A stretch of 64,000 nt of DNA, from the NCBI RefSeq assembly GCF_004359515.1, contig NZ_SCWD01000002.1:124001-188000 (forward strand), in the 5' to 3' direction. Below the pieces are notes generated by a model. The model searched no databases. It was not told the origin of the DNA and was given only the letters and a program-made list of their open reading frames with translations. Positions 9,697 through 17,940 of the stretch are shown here, piece by piece. This DNA comes from Macrococcus carouselicus. Its GTDB lineage: Bacteria; Bacillota; Bacilli; Staphylococcales; Staphylococcaceae. The position numbers and the translations under genes are program-made. Position 1 is the first letter of the stretch; every line of letters begins with the position of its first letter.

Positions 9697-10140
9697 ATGC
9701 AGAATGGAACTTATATGAAAGAGCATAAATGGTCAGGGTTTATCTTCGGTGTCGGTCTGGCAGGATTTATCGATGAGATTGTTTTTCATCAGTTTCTTCA
9801 GTGGCATCATTTCTATGATCAGATGACCAAGGAAATCGGTCTCTTATCGGATGGCGTACTCAATGCCATGTGCGGTTTCTTTATTATATTTGGGTTGTTT
9901 CTGCTGGCTGATGCCAGACGTAAATATCCGACTGACTGGGTATTCTGGATAGGGCGAGTACTGATGGGGATGGGTTCGTTTCAGGTATATGATGGCATCA
10001 TCAACCATAAGGTCCTGAAAATGCACCAGATCCGCTATGTCGATAATGTACTGACATACGATATTATCTGGATGATCGCCGGATTATCACTTATTGTAAT
10101 GGGTTATCTCATGTCACGCAGAAGAGGGATGATGAAGTAA
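9697..10140 (+). CDS. DUF2243 family membrane protein
   Basis: Small integral membrane protein of 147 residues with about four hydrophobic segments. The family pattern of DUF2243 is clear: GFIDEIVFHQFLQWHHFYD near the N-terminus, a histidine-rich heme- or metal-like surface, then DGIINHKVLKMHQIR. Function is not known. It shares one base with the next gene, a CtaG-type cytochrome oxidase assembly protein, and this two-gene pairing suggests a role in respiratory oxidase or copper handling; that is inference from context only. Strong ribosome site GGAGGAGACAGTA before ATG 9697. Confidence 0.8.
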   Translation: MQNGTYMKEHKWSGFIFGVGLAGFIDEIVFHQFLQWHHFYDQMTKEIGLLSDGVLNAMCGFFIIFGLFLLADARRKYPTDWVFWIGRVLMGMGSFQVYDGIINHKVLKMHQIRYVDNVLTYDIIWMIAGLSLIVMGYLMSRRRGMMK

Positions 10141-10904
10141 TGCATATGCATCATCAGGCAGCTTTCTCAGGGATGGATGGTCTGATTATTTTCAGTGCTG
10201 TCCTGCTGATTGGCAGCTATTTATATGCTGCTGGCAGAACAGGATGGTCGTTCCTGCGGATGTTCTCATGGGTCCTGGGTATACTATTAGCTGTTCTGGT
10301 GATGGTAGGGCCGCTGGCAGAACAGATGCAGCGTAACTTTATTTCACATATGTACGGCCATCTTCTTCTTGGCATGCTATCACCGCTTCTTCTCGTACTG
10401 TCAGCACCGATGACGCTGCTGCTCCGGACATTACCGGTAAAATATGCACGTAAAGTCTCTCAGCTGATGAACAGTCGCTATGTACAATTGATTTCTCATC
10501 CCGTAACCGCACTTTTACTGAACGCAGGAGGGTTATGGCTGTTATACCGTACCGATTTATTTATGATGATGCATCATTATACATGGCTGCATTATCTTAT
10601 CCATTTTCATATTTTTGCTGCCGGCTATCTTTTCACTGCCGTTATGGTCGAAATTGATCCACTCAGACATCCTTATTCTTTTAAATATCGGTCAATAGTC
10701 ATGATCGTTTCAATTGCGCTCCATCAGATACTTTCAAAGTCATTCTATCCTTATCCCCCGGCAGGAGTCTTGCCTGAACAGGCTCAGACCGGTGCTATGG
10801 TCATGTATTACGGCGGTGATATCATTGAACTCACTATCATTTTTGTCATGTGCCTGAAATGGTATCGATCAGTTCGTCCGGGAAAAAGACAGTTTGCTGC
10901 ATAA
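10140..10904 (+). CDS. CtaG-type cytochrome c oxidase assembly membrane protein
   Basis: Member of the Bacillus CtaG (caa3_CtaG) family, multi-pass membrane proteins needed for heme-copper oxidase assembly. The 254-residue chain has about seven hydrophobic segments and the conserved His-containing stretches MYGHLLLGMLSPLLLVLSAP, HYTWLHYLIHFHIFAAGYLF and IALHQILSKSFY. Its ATG overlaps the stop of the DUF2243 gene (TAATG), so the two are translationally coupled. The neighbouring genes contain no oxidase subunit, so which oxidase it serves is open. Confidence 0.82.
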   Translation: MHMHHQAAFSGMDGLIIFSAVLLIGSYLYAAGRTGWSFLRMFSWVLGILLAVLVMVGPLAEQMQRNFISHMYGHLLLGMLSPLLLVLSAPMTLLLRTLPVKYARKVSQLMNSRYVQLISHPVTALLLNAGGLWLLYRTDLFMMMHHYTWLHYLIHFHIFAAGYLFTAVMVEIDPLRHPYSFKYRSIVMIVSIALHQILSKSFYPYPPAGVLPEQAQTGAMVMYYGGDIIELTIIFVMCLKWYRSVRPGKRQFAA

Positions 10905-10932
10905 AGACGATATTCGGCTGAATATCGTCTTT
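10903..10932. terminator. Bidirectional terminator between ctaG-like gene and zinT
   Basis: A 13-bp inverted repeat (AAAGACGATATTC, 10903-10915, with its complement at 10920-10932) flanked by A and T tracts, lying between two convergent genes. Confidence 0.85.
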
Positions 10933-10936
10933 ATCA

Positions 10937-11635
10937 TCAGTGTGCCATCATTTCTTCTGCAATTTCCTCACCTGACAGGTCACTGAAGTAATAAGTTGGC
11001 CAGTGTTCCATCTCTTTCAGGAGTGCTGCACGGTCATCGCCCATATAGATATGAAAATGATCGGCAAGTTTAGGGGCGATATTATGGTCGCTGAACTGAA
11101 TATATTGAGGGGCTTCTGAGTCTCCGGCTGTTTTCTTGAAAATAAAACGAACACCACGATTCCCTTTTTTATAGTTCAATATTTCTTTACCATCGTATGT
11201 ATATTTCCCGGAGAATTTCCTGTCATCTCTATAGAAATCTATCATTTCTTTACCGATAACGATACGGGAGATATCCGTTTTATAGCCGGTTGTGTAGTAA
11301 TCTTTGTATTCTGAAGCTGTCATTTCAGGTTTTTGTTCAGCTTTATGCTTAAAGACGTCATCCAGTGTGCCATCTTTGAGCAGTGGATAGACAGACTGCC
11401 AGTCGCCTTCCCAGTCAGTGAGTGCTCTATCTTTGACTTGGTTGTCTTTAAAGTAACCGTCATAAACTTTTTTCTCGGCATCTGTCATATGGTGATGATC
11501 GTGATTATGTTCATGACTATGCTGGTGCTCCTCTGTGGAGATTTTCTCCTGCGCCTTGTCAGGTGTCTGAGTGCCACATGCTGTCAGAACTGATGCCAAA
11601 GAGACAAGGCTTAGGCCTTTAATCAAATAATTCAT
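10937..11635 (-). CDS. ZinT-domain zinc-binding lipoprotein, Zur controlled
   Basis: Extracytoplasmic metal-binding lipoprotein. A lipoprotein signal with lipobox LTAC (Cys20) is followed by a metal-binding His-rich linker (EEHQHSHEHNHDHHH, about residues 36-50) and a ZinT/YodA domain to the C-terminus, including the typical YYFSDLSGEEIAEEMMAH tail. In E. coli ZinT is a periplasmic zinc scavenger; in Firmicutes the same domain is often fused to an AdcA binding protein, but here it stands alone. The promoter carries a near-perfect Zur box, so it should be induced in zinc starvation. GGAGG precedes ATG 11635. 232 residues. Confidence 0.88.
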   Translation of the reverse strand: MNYLIKGLSLVSLASVLTACGTQTPDKAQEKISTEEHQHSHEHNHDHHHMTDAEKKVYDGYFKDNQVKDRALTDWEGDWQSVYPLLKDGTLDDVFKHKAEQKPEMTASEYKDYYTTGYKTDISRIVIGKEMIDFYRDDRKFSGKYTYDGKEILNYKKGNRGVRFIFKKTAGDSEAPQYIQFSDHNIAPKLADHFHIYMGDDRAALLKEMEHWPTYYFSDLSGEEIAEEMMAH

Positions 11636-11646
11636 ATATCCTCCTA

Positions 11647-11669
11647 TAAAACGTAATAGTTACGATTTA
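11647..11669 (-). promoter_or_regulatory. Zur box of the zinT gene
   Basis: A 23-base palindrome on the reverse strand with half-sites TAAATCGTAA and TTACGTTTTA around a 3-base centre. From memory this matches the staphylococcal Zur consensus (TAAATCGTAA-TNA-TTACGATTTA) at all but two positions. It covers the expected transcription start and lies between the promoter and the ribosome site, a position suited to repression. Confidence 0.85.
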
Positions 11670-11671
11670 TA

Positions 11672-11700
11672 ATTATAGTGAAGGACAACAGATTCGTCAA
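11672..11700 (-). promoter_or_regulatory. SigA promoter of the zinT gene
   Basis: On the reverse strand, -35 TTGACG (11695-11700), 17-base spacer, -10 TATAAT (11672-11677). The start point would fall inside the Zur box. Confidence 0.8.
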
Positions 11701-11731
11701 TCATAAACTCATAAAAAAAGGAAGATATGCG

Positions 11732-12208
11732 ATGCAGATATTTCGTATTGATGCTGATCACATTATCAGTGCGCGTTATTTAGATAACAGAAGACTTTCA
11801 AAACAGGTACTTGAACTCTATCAGATCATTCGTGTCTGTCTGGCAGAAATGAAGATCATCGAAGGGAACACGCGTTATTTGCATCATCCAATTGTCAAGC
11901 ATGCTTACAACGGCGGAAAACCTTATATCATGGATCTCTATCATATGCTGGTGGCGATGGATAACGAGCACCAGCGAAGAGGAGGCAAGCGTTCTGATGC
12001 ATTTAAAGAAGATCTGAGACTTCTCGGTGAAATCATCGCAGCTCATCAGTCGCTATTCTCTCATGAACTATTGCCGCCTTATTATGTTTATGGAGATGCA
12101 AAGCTGGAAGGGGAACAGGTTTATGAGGCCTATCAGAAGCTGCTGCAGGAAAAATGGCAGAATGATACGATCAGTCCGCGCTGTGGATGGAAAAAACGAC
12201 TCCCATAA
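11732..12208 (+). CDS. Pyrimidine dimer DNA glycosylase-like protein
   Basis: 158-residue cytoplasmic protein resembling the Pyr_excise/MSMEG_6728-like group: an N-terminal FRIDADHIISARYLDNRRLSKQVLE, then HHPIVKHAYNGGKPYIMDLYHMLVAMDNEHQRRGG. Characterised relatives (T4 endonuclease V) cut DNA at UV-induced pyrimidine dimers; activity here is inferred from family resemblance. The frame stays open upstream to a GTG at 11678, but AAAAAGGAAG at about 11714-11724 sits eight bases before the ATG at 11732, where family similarity begins, so I use that start. Its promoter region overlaps that of the divergent zinT gene. Confidence 0.6.
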   Translation: MQIFRIDADHIISARYLDNRRLSKQVLELYQIIRVCLAEMKIIEGNTRYLHHPIVKHAYNGGKPYIMDLYHMLVAMDNEHQRRGGKRSDAFKEDLRLLGEIIAAHQSLFSHELLPPYYVYGDAKLEGEQVYEAYQKLLQEKWQNDTISPRCGWKKRLP

Positions 12209-12209
12209 G

Positions 12210-12593
12210 TTAACGGGAATCGTTTAAAATGCTGCTATCCTTTAAGTATTGCACGTCATACTGGATAGCGAGTTCATATAAGTAACTGATTATTCTCTCG
12301 GCTGTCGCCGGGAGGTCATCCAAAAGGTTCATGAAATGTGCTTTTTCCTGTGATGTGGCTTTCTTCTTGAAATACCCCCATATATGCTGGAAGGTGTTGA
12401 TCATTGAACCGCGGGTCGGCGTGAGAGTATACGCGCTGTTTATTTCTGCATCGAGAATCCTGATATCCGTCAGCGGTTCTTTCATCAGCTGGCGGATATG
12501 GTTATAGTGATGCTGACTATGATACATCACTTTATATTTTTCTTCGCGCCAGCGTTTTTCCACTGCTTTCTTCTGTTCTTTCTGGTTATCCAT
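12210..12593 (-). CDS. DUF1722 (YbgA-like) family protein
   Basis: 127-residue soluble protein of the DUF1722 family, recognisable by KYKVMYHSQHHYNHIRQLM and the later INTFQHIWGYFKKKATSQEKAHFMNLL. The function is unknown. In E. coli ybgA is next to the photolyase gene phr, and here it lies end to end with a putative pyrimidine-dimer glycosylase gene, so a link to UV damage is suggested by context. Its start overlaps the end of the upstream TIGR01777 gene by eight bases, so the two form an operon. Confidence 0.7.
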   Translation of the reverse strand: MDNQKEQKKAVEKRWREEKYKVMYHSQHHYNHIRQLMKEPLTDIRILDAEINSAYTLTPTRGSMINTFQHIWGYFKKKATSQEKAHFMNLLDDLPATAERIISYLYELAIQYDVQYLKDSSILNDSR

Positions 12594-13473
12594 ATAGATC
12601 TTCCAGTGCTTTTTCTATTGTCGGATACTCAAATTTAAACCCTGCCTGTTCTAACTTTTCCGGCAGAACGCGTTGTCCGTCAGTCACCATCACGGCCTGC
12701 TCACCGAGTACAGCATCAAGAGCAGCTTCGGGCACGGGCAGTAAATGAGGCTTATGCAGTGTTTTCGCGATAGCACGACCGACCTGTTCCTGCGTAGCAG
12801 GATGAGGTGCGGTCATATTATAGACACCTGTCAGTTCATTGTCAGCGATATAGAGCAGGCCATGAATCAGGTCATCGATATGAATCCATGAGTAGACCTG
12901 CTGGCCATCGCCGATATTGCCGCCGATGAAAAACTGATAGGGTTTGACCATAATCGGTAGTGCACCGCCGTTGTTCGAGAAAATAACGCCGAACCTGCCG
13001 TAAGCCGTTCTGACATCATTCATCTCTATTTTATGTGCTTCCTGTTCCCAGAGATGAACGGTTTCAGATAAGAAATCGAATGGCTTAAACTGATGTTCTT
13101 CTGTGTATGTGAGGTGCTTTGCAGGTGGATAATAACCTACTGCACTTGCCGAGATGAAGAATGGTTTCGTTTGCTGCTGATCAATGATTATTTTTAACTT
13201 GGCTGTAGATTCAATACGACTTCTTACAATGGCTTCTTTGTGCTTTTGTGTCCATCTGTTACTGAGACTGGCACCCGCAAGATTGACGACTATATCCACT
13301 TGAGGCACTTTACTTATGAAGCCTTCCTGCTCCCAGTTGATATATTTGATTCGTTCGGTGTCCTGCTTGTCGCTTCGTGTCAGAATATAGAATTCATAAG
13401 GCAGTTTCTTTGTTAATTCAATAAAGCGTGAACCTACCAGGCCGGTTCCGCCGCTCATCAATATCTTCTTCAT
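12586..13473 (-). CDS. TIGR01777 family NAD(P)-binding epimerase-like protein
   Basis: Extended short-chain dehydrogenase of the YfhF/SulA-like TIGR01777 group; substrate unknown. The N-terminal dinucleotide motif MSGGTGLVGSRF, VVNLAGASLSNRWT and FISASAVGYYP are hallmarks, and DUF1731 forms the C-terminal end (LPVPEAALDAVLGEQAVMVTDGQRVLPEKLEQAGFKFEYPT). 295 residues is normal. GGGAGA lies before ATG 13473. A SigB-like promoter (13512-13535) lies upstream, suggesting stress induction. Confidence 0.88.
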   Translation of the reverse strand: MKKILMSGGTGLVGSRFIELTKKLPYEFYILTRSDKQDTERIKYINWEQEGFISKVPQVDIVVNLAGASLSNRWTQKHKEAIVRSRIESTAKLKIIIDQQQTKPFFISASAVGYYPPAKHLTYTEEHQFKPFDFLSETVHLWEQEAHKIEMNDVRTAYGRFGVIFSNNGGALPIMVKPYQFFIGGNIGDGQQVYSWIHIDDLIHGLLYIADNELTGVYNMTAPHPATQEQVGRAIAKTLHKPHLLPVPEAALDAVLGEQAVMVTDGQRVLPEKLEQAGFKFEYPTIEKALEDLYG

Positions 13474-13511
13474 AATTTCATCTCCCTGCTCGTTTTCTAT
13501 ATGGTTTCACT

Positions 13512-13535
13512 ATACCCTAGTCCTGTACTTTAATA
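13512..13535 (-). promoter_or_regulatory. SigB-like promoter of the TIGR01777 gene
   Basis: Reverse strand: -35 TATTAA (13530-13535, four of six to GTTTAA), 12-base spacer, -10 GGGTAT (13512-13517, exact). Confidence 0.5.
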
Positions 13536-13568
13536 CCCAGAAACTTGATTCAAATTCTATAATGTCCG

Positions 13569-13712
13569 GCACGCGGAAGTAGCGACCCTGGCAGCGGCCA
13601 GCTAGACAAATCTGGAAGAAGGCAAACTTGAAAAATGCTGCCACTTAAAAACTGATCAGACGTGTGCGTTAATATGTATGACGGAAATCAGAATTACGCC
13701 TCTGATTTTTTT
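13569..13712 (+). ncRNA. Candidate small structured RNA of unknown family, with its own terminator
   Basis: A non-coding 144-base stretch. A TATAAT at 13558-13563 would start transcription near 13569; no good -35 is visible. GCACGCG (13569-13575) can pair with CGTGTGC (13661-13667), closing a roughly 100-base domain that contains two inner hairpins: CTGGC/GCCAG in the region 13588-13602, and GGCA/TGCC at about 13621-13643. It ends with an intrinsic terminator. It does not match the TPP, glycine, lysine, SAM, T-box, SRP or 6S patterns I know. A separate promoter for the next gene lies downstream, which favours an independent sRNA over a leader. Confidence 0.5.
13685..13712 (+). terminator. Terminator of the candidate small RNA
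   Basis: AAATCAGA (13685-13692) pairs with TCTGATTT (13701-13708), loop ATTACGCC, followed by T to 13712. Confidence 0.8.
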
Positions 13713-13763
13713 ATTTCATAGAAAAATCCGCTTGCTATATTTTCAGAATAATTAAATAATTCA

Positions 13764-13792
13764 TTGCTTATATAGAGGGGGGTACGTATAAT
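13764..13792 (+). promoter_or_regulatory. SigA promoter of the alanine/glycine symporter gene
   Basis: -35 TTGCTT (13764-13769), 17-base spacer, -10 TATAAT (13787-13792), 53 bases before the start codon. Confidence 0.7.
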
Positions 13793-13845
13793 GAGGATAA
13801 CAATTAACACAAAAAAAATATATTAACTGTAAAGGGGTACAGGGG

Positions 13846-15408
13846 ATGGAGAATTTAGTCAGTACTTTAATGGATTTGGTCTGGAGTAAACCGCTTGTAT
13901 ATGGCTTGCTACTGACAGGTATTATCTTTTCATTTATGATGAGGTTTTTCCAGGTCAGACATTTTTCAGAGATGATCAGGCTGATGTTTCAGGGGGAAAA
14001 GTCGCCGACAGGAATCACGAGTTTTCAGGCGATTGCTTTATCATTGGCAGGACGTGTCGGTACAGGAAACATTGTCGGTGTTTCCACAGCGATTTACATC
14101 GGGGGTCCCGGTGCGGTGTTCTGGATGTGGGCGACAGCTTTTCTCGGCGCAAGTTCAGCGTTTATTGAGTCAACATTGGGTCAGATCTACAAACGTGAAG
14201 AAAATGGTGAATATCGCGGGGGACCTGCATACTATATCGAACAAGGCATCAAGGGGCGCTTTGGTCGCATCTATGCCATTATTTTTGCGCTTGTCACTAT
14301 TCTGTCATGTAGTTTATTATTACCAGGCGTCCAGTCAAATGCGATTGCCAACTCCATGAAAAATGCATTTGGTATTGAAGGATGGATTATCGGTGCGATT
14401 CTTGCTGTTGTTTTAGCGGTTATTATTTTTGGGGGTGTTAAATCAATCGCAAACGTTGCGACAGCTGTTGTACCATTTATGGCAATACTGTATATCCTCA
14501 TGGCGCTGGTCATCATTGTACTGAACATCAAGGAAGTACCCGGACTATTTGCTTTGATCTTTAAATCAGCGTTCAATATGGAATCTGCTTTCGGCGGTAT
14601 CTTTGGTGCCATGATTGAGATTGGTGTTAAGCGGGGCTTATACTCAAACGAAGCAGGACAAGGGACAGGACCTCACGCCGCAGCTGCAGCTGAAGTTTCC
14701 CATCCGGCTAAACAAGGTCTGGTACAAGCCTTCTCGGTATATGTTGATACATTATTTGTATGTACAGCAACCGCATTGATTGTCTTATTGACAGGGACAT
14801 ACAATACGACTGATGGTACTGTCGGTAAGGACGGTGCGCCGCATTTGATCAAGGATGGCGGCGTCTATGCAGAATCAGCCGGCGAAAAGGACTATTCCGG
14901 TACCGCGATGTATGTGCAGTCAGGTATTGATAAAGCCTTTCATGGACCGGGCTATCAGTTTGACCCGGCCTATTCAGGATTTGGTTCTTACTTTGTAGCT
15001 ATTGCACTGTTCTTCTTCGCATTCACGACTATCTTAGCTTATTCTTATATCGCAGAGACGAATGTTTCGTACTTAATGCAAGGACAGAGCAAGTCAGCTA
15101 TCACTATCGGTTTTAATATCGCACGTGTTCTGCTTATTGCCGCAACAGTATATGGCACGGTCAAAACAGCTGACTTAGCATGGCAGCTCGGTGACTTAGG
15201 TGTCGGACTGATGGCATGGCTGAATGTGATTGCGATATGGATTCTGCATAAACCGGCTGTAAAAGCATTAAAAGATTATGAGCGTCAGAAAAAAGAACTC
15301 GGTTCTGGTCGTTATGCCATCTACAGACCAGATCCAGAGGAACTGCCGAATGCTAAATTCTGGCTGGAAGATTATCCGGAACGACTTAGACAAGAGAACA
15401 TTCAGTAA
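13846..15408 (+). CDS. Sodium:alanine/glycine symporter (AGCS family)
   Basis: Sodium-driven uptake of alanine and/or glycine at the plasma membrane. AGCS signature stretches are clear: LAGRVGTGNIVGVSTAI (about residues 68-84), GPGAVFWMWATAFLGASSAFIEST, REENGEYRGGPAYYI, and KRGLYSNEAGQGTGPHAAAAA. About ten to eleven membrane spans; 520 residues, with an unusually long non-membrane loop around residues 325-375 and a hydrophilic tail. Preceded by its own promoter and, further up, by an unassigned structured RNA. Closest named homologues are AlsT/AgcS. Confidence 0.93.
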   Translation: MENLVSTLMDLVWSKPLVYGLLLTGIIFSFMMRFFQVRHFSEMIRLMFQGEKSPTGITSFQAIALSLAGRVGTGNIVGVSTAIYIGGPGAVFWMWATAFLGASSAFIESTLGQIYKREENGEYRGGPAYYIEQGIKGRFGRIYAIIFALVTILSCSLLLPGVQSNAIANSMKNAFGIEGWIIGAILAVVLAVIIFGGVKSIANVATAVVPFMAILYILMALVIIVLNIKEVPGLFALIFKSAFNMESAFGGIFGAMIEIGVKRGLYSNEAGQGTGPHAAAAAEVSHPAKQGLVQAFSVYVDTLFVCTATALIVLLTGTYNTTDGTVGKDGAPHLIKDGGVYAESAGEKDYSGTAMYVQSGIDKAFHGPGYQFDPAYSGFGSYFVAIALFFFAFTTILAYSYIAETNVSYLMQGQSKSAITIGFNIARVLLIAATVYGTVKTADLAWQLGDLGVGLMAWLNVIAIWILHKPAVKALKDYERQKKELGSGRYAIYRPDPEELPNAKFWLEDYPERLRQENIQ

Positions 15409-15417
15409 AATGTAGTA

Positions 15418-15456
15418 GAGGAAATACTTTTTCATAAAAGTATTTCCTCTTTTTTA
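15418..15456 (+). terminator. Terminator of the symporter gene
   Basis: Fourteen-bp stem GAGGAAATACTTTT (15418-15431) with its complement (15436-15449), loop TCAT, then seven T. Confidence 0.93.
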
Positions 15457-15592
15457 TTTGTCCTTTAAACAGATGAAAAAATCTGTTATATAGCAATAAA
15501 CAGACATTAAGTAACCTTAAAATATATTATAGTTTACATAAAAACTACATTTTAAAAGGAAATTTCAGGTTTAATGGAGTGATGCGTTAACG

Positions 15593-15606
15593 CTTAAACG
15601 CTTTCA
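15593..15606 (-). promoter_or_regulatory. CcpA cre-like site upstream of the amino acid permease
   Basis: Reverse strand TGAAAGCGTTTAAG matches the cre consensus TGWAARCGYTWNCW at 12 of 14 positions. A -10 TATAAT lies at 15637-15642, so the site is just upstream of the promoter. The rest of 15457-15696 is AT-rich with no other recognisable element apart from the palindrome GCGTTAACGC at 15584-15593. Confidence 0.5.
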
Positions 15607-15696
15607 ATTTGTGATTTACTAATTCAAATTTTGCTGTATAATAACAGTAGAATTTAAATATAACTCTATAACTTATAGAGGGAATGGGGAAGTAAG

Positions 15697-17094
15697 ATGG
15701 AAGAAAATCAGTTACACAGAGGCTTGAGTTCTCGTCAGGTTCAGATGATTGCTCTGGGAGGGACAATTGGTGTCGGTTTATTCATGGGGGCATCAAGCGT
15801 TATCAACTGGGCAGGACCATCAGCACTACTCGCGTATTTAGTAGCAGGTATTTTCTTATTTTTCATTATGCGTGCAATGGGTGAAATGGTTTACTTGTAC
15901 CCGACAACAGGATCATTTGCCCAATATGCAAATGACTATATTCATCCGGCAGCAGGATATGCAACAGCATGGAGTAATATATTCCAGTGGGTTGTCGTCG
16001 GTATGAGTGAAGTAATCGCAGTAGGTCAGTATATGCAGTACTGGTGGCCGGAATTACCGACATGGATTCCTGGTCTCATCGTGGTCGTGACACTTGCCCT
16101 TGCTAACTTAGTCTCAGTCAAAGCATTTGGTGAGTTTGAGTTCTGGTTCGCGATGATTAAAGTCGTGACAATCATCTTGATGATTATTGCCGGTGTAGGC
16201 GTTATCTTATTCGGTTTCGGTAACGGCGGTAACCCGATTGGTTTCGGTAACTTAACAGAACATGGCGGGTTTTTCCCGAATGGTCTCACAGGATTCTTAT
16301 TTGCACTGTCTATTGTAGTAGGTGCATACCAGGGGGTTGAATTAATCGGTATTACAGCCGGTGAAACGAAAGATCCACAGAAAAATATCCAGAAAGCAGT
16401 GAACAGCATTGTCTGGCGTATTCTTATTTTCTATATCGGTGCAATCTTCGTAATCGTAACTGTTTATCCGTGGGATCAGTTGGGCAGTATCGGCAGTCCG
16501 TTCGTTGCCACATTTGCTAAGATCGGTATCGCGGTTGCAGCTGGACTCATCAACTTTGTCGTGATTACTGCAGCAATGTCGGGCTGTAATGCAGGTATCT
16601 TCAGTTCAAGCCGTATGGTCTATACGTTGGCGCAAGAAGGCAAAATGCCTCGTATCTTCGGTAAAGTCATGAAAACAGGTGTACCGTTCTACGCTGTACT
16701 TGCTATTTCAATCGGTATTTTCTTAGGTGTTATCCTGAATGTGATCATCCCAGGTGCAGACAAGATATTCGTCTATGTCTACAGTGCTTCAATTTTGCCG
16801 GGTATGGTGCCGTGGTTTATGATTCTAATCAGCCATATGCAGTTCAGAAAGAGACATCCTGAATTAATCGAGAATCATCCGTTCAAAATGCCGGGTGCGC
16901 CAGTCACTAACTGGTTAACTATCGGCTTCCTGGTACTGGTTCTTATCTTCATGCTGATTAACCCGGACACTCGTATATCCGTTATTATCGGTTTTGTTTT
17001 CCTTGCTGTTGTCACAGCCGCATACTTTATGCTGGGCTATAACAAAATGGATAAAGCGAGAGGCAGACAGGAAAGAACCATCTATCACGATTAA
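15697..17094 (+). CDS. Amino acid permease (APC superfamily, AAT type)
   Basis: Proton-coupled amino acid importer. The 465 residues begin with the family motif [24 protein letters not shown] and go on with [34 protein letters not shown], and [10 protein letters not shown]; about twelve membrane spans. The group includes AroP, ProY, GabP and B. subtilis YbxG/YtnA; substrate cannot be assigned from sequence. A single-gene unit: cre-like site and promoter upstream, and a separate TPP-controlled transcript starts downstream. Start ATG 15697 follows GGGGAAG. Confidence 0.88.
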   Translation: MEENQLHRGLSSRQVQMIALGGTIGVGLFMGASSVINWAGPSALLAYLVAGIFLFFIMRAMGEMVYLYPTTGSFAQYANDYIHPAAGYATAWSNIFQWVVVGMSEVIAVGQYMQYWWPELPTWIPGLIVVVTLALANLVSVKAFGEFEFWFAMIKVVTIILMIIAGVGVILFGFGNGGNPIGFGNLTEHGGFFPNGLTGFLFALSIVVGAYQGVELIGITAGETKDPQKNIQKAVNSIVWRILIFYIGAIFVIVTVYPWDQLGSIGSPFVATFAKIGIAVAAGLINFVVITAAMSGCNAGIFSSSRMVYTLAQEGKMPRIFGKVMKTGVPFYAVLAISIGIFLGVILNVIIPGADKIFVYVYSASILPGMVPWFMILISHMQFRKRHPELIENHPFKMPGAPVTNWLTIGFLVLVLIFMLINPDTRISVIIGFVFLAVVTAAYFMLGYNKMDKARGRQERTIYHD

Positions 17095-17194
17095 TCAATA
17101 AAGGTGATGCTCAGGCATCGCCTTTTTATTTTTCAGCAAATAGTGTTGACTTTAATTTCTGACAAGTATACAGTTTTAATACAAATACATAACA

Positions 17195-17279
17195 GAAACA
17201 CTAGGGGTGTTTTTAAAACTGAGACGAGAAGACTCGAACCCTTTGAACCTGATCTAGTTGATGCTAGCGGAGGAAAGTG
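17195..17279 (+). promoter_or_regulatory. TPP riboswitch upstream of ykoEDC
   Basis: THI element: opening arm ACTAGGGGTG, ACTGAGA variant at 17218-17224, the invariant CCTTTGAACCTGATC core (about 17240-17254) and the closing GCTAGCGGAGGAAAGTG arm. A terminator follows, so TPP binding should stop transcription. Confidence 0.93.
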
Positions 17280-17310
17280 TAAAGATAGCAATATCTCTAT
17301 GTCTTTTTTG

Positions 17311-17346
17311 ACACGCAATCATCTCGTGATGGTCGCGTGTTTTTTG
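17311..17346 (+). terminator. Riboswitch-controlled terminator before ykoE
   Basis: ACACGC (17311-17316) pairs with GCGTGT, with an inner ATCA/TGAT pairing, followed by TTTTTT. It forms the expression platform of the TPP riboswitch. Confidence 0.85.
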
Positions 17347-17364
17347 TTGCAGGAGGATCTAGTG

Positions 17365-17940
17365 ATGAAAAAAGGTTTGACGTTATCGGATATTTTAGTG
17401 ACGGTATTAGTAGCAGTGATTTTTGGTTTTATTTATAACTTATGGTGGCTTCCATATGAAGCAGTTAAGCCGCTGGGTCTGCATTTCGATCAGTTGGCAT
17501 ACGGCATGTGGTTTGCGGCAGCGGTTGCCGCGTACCTGATTGTACCTAAATACGGAATTGCCTTGCTCGCAGAATTCGCAGCGGGTGCCGGTGAGACCAT
17601 TGTAATGGGAAAATTTGATATTGTGACATTAGTCTATGCATTCCTGCAGGGACTGGCATGTGAACTTGTTTTTATGGCGTTCAGATACAAATCGCGGCGT
17701 GCAGCAGTCTGTATTTTAGCGGGCGTTGCTGCAGCTTTAATCAGTCTGCCGATTGACTACTACTACGGTTATATGAAAGAGGTCGCAGCGTGGAACTTGA
17801 TGTTATTTATTCTTTTTCGTGTCATCAGTGGTGCTGTCCTTGCCGGTATCATGCCGTATCTGCTTGTCAAAGCACTCGACCAGACAGGTGTAACGAAACT
17901 ATTCCGTTCAGCATCTCAGGAAGACTATGATGCACTCTAA
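17365..17940 (+). CDS. ykoE: ECF transporter substrate-binding component for thiamine precursor
   Basis: Membrane S-component that captures hydroxymethylpyrimidine or thiamine for the YkoEDC energy-coupling-factor transporter. 191 residues with about six hydrophobic segments; LWWLPYEAVKPLGLHFDQLAYGMWFAAA and the GAGETIVMGKFDIVTLVYAFLQGLACE stretch are typical of YkoE. The frame is open upstream through the riboswitch to 17104, but AGGAGG at 17351-17356 sets the ATG at 17365. It overlaps ykoD by 14 bases. The TPP riboswitch upstream confirms a thiamine-related substrate. Confidence 0.93.
   Translation: MKKGLTLSDILVTVLVAVIFGFIYNLWWLPYEAVKPLGLHFDQLAYGMWFAAAVAAYLIVPKYGIALLAEFAAGAGETIVMGKFDIVTLVYAFLQGLACELVFMAFRYKSRRAAVCILAGVAAALISLPIDYYYGYMKEVAAWNLMLFILFRVISGAVLAGIMPYLLVKALDQTGVTKLFRSASQEDYDAL

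Noticed and set aside
13569-13667. Glycine riboswitch or SRP RNA for the structured region
   Set aside because: Neither the glycine-aptamer core nor the SRP motif GGAAGCAGC context is present.
17104-17364. N-terminal extension of the ykoE reading frame
   Set aside because: The open frame runs through the TPP riboswitch and its terminator; the ribosome site and family N-terminus place the start at 17365.
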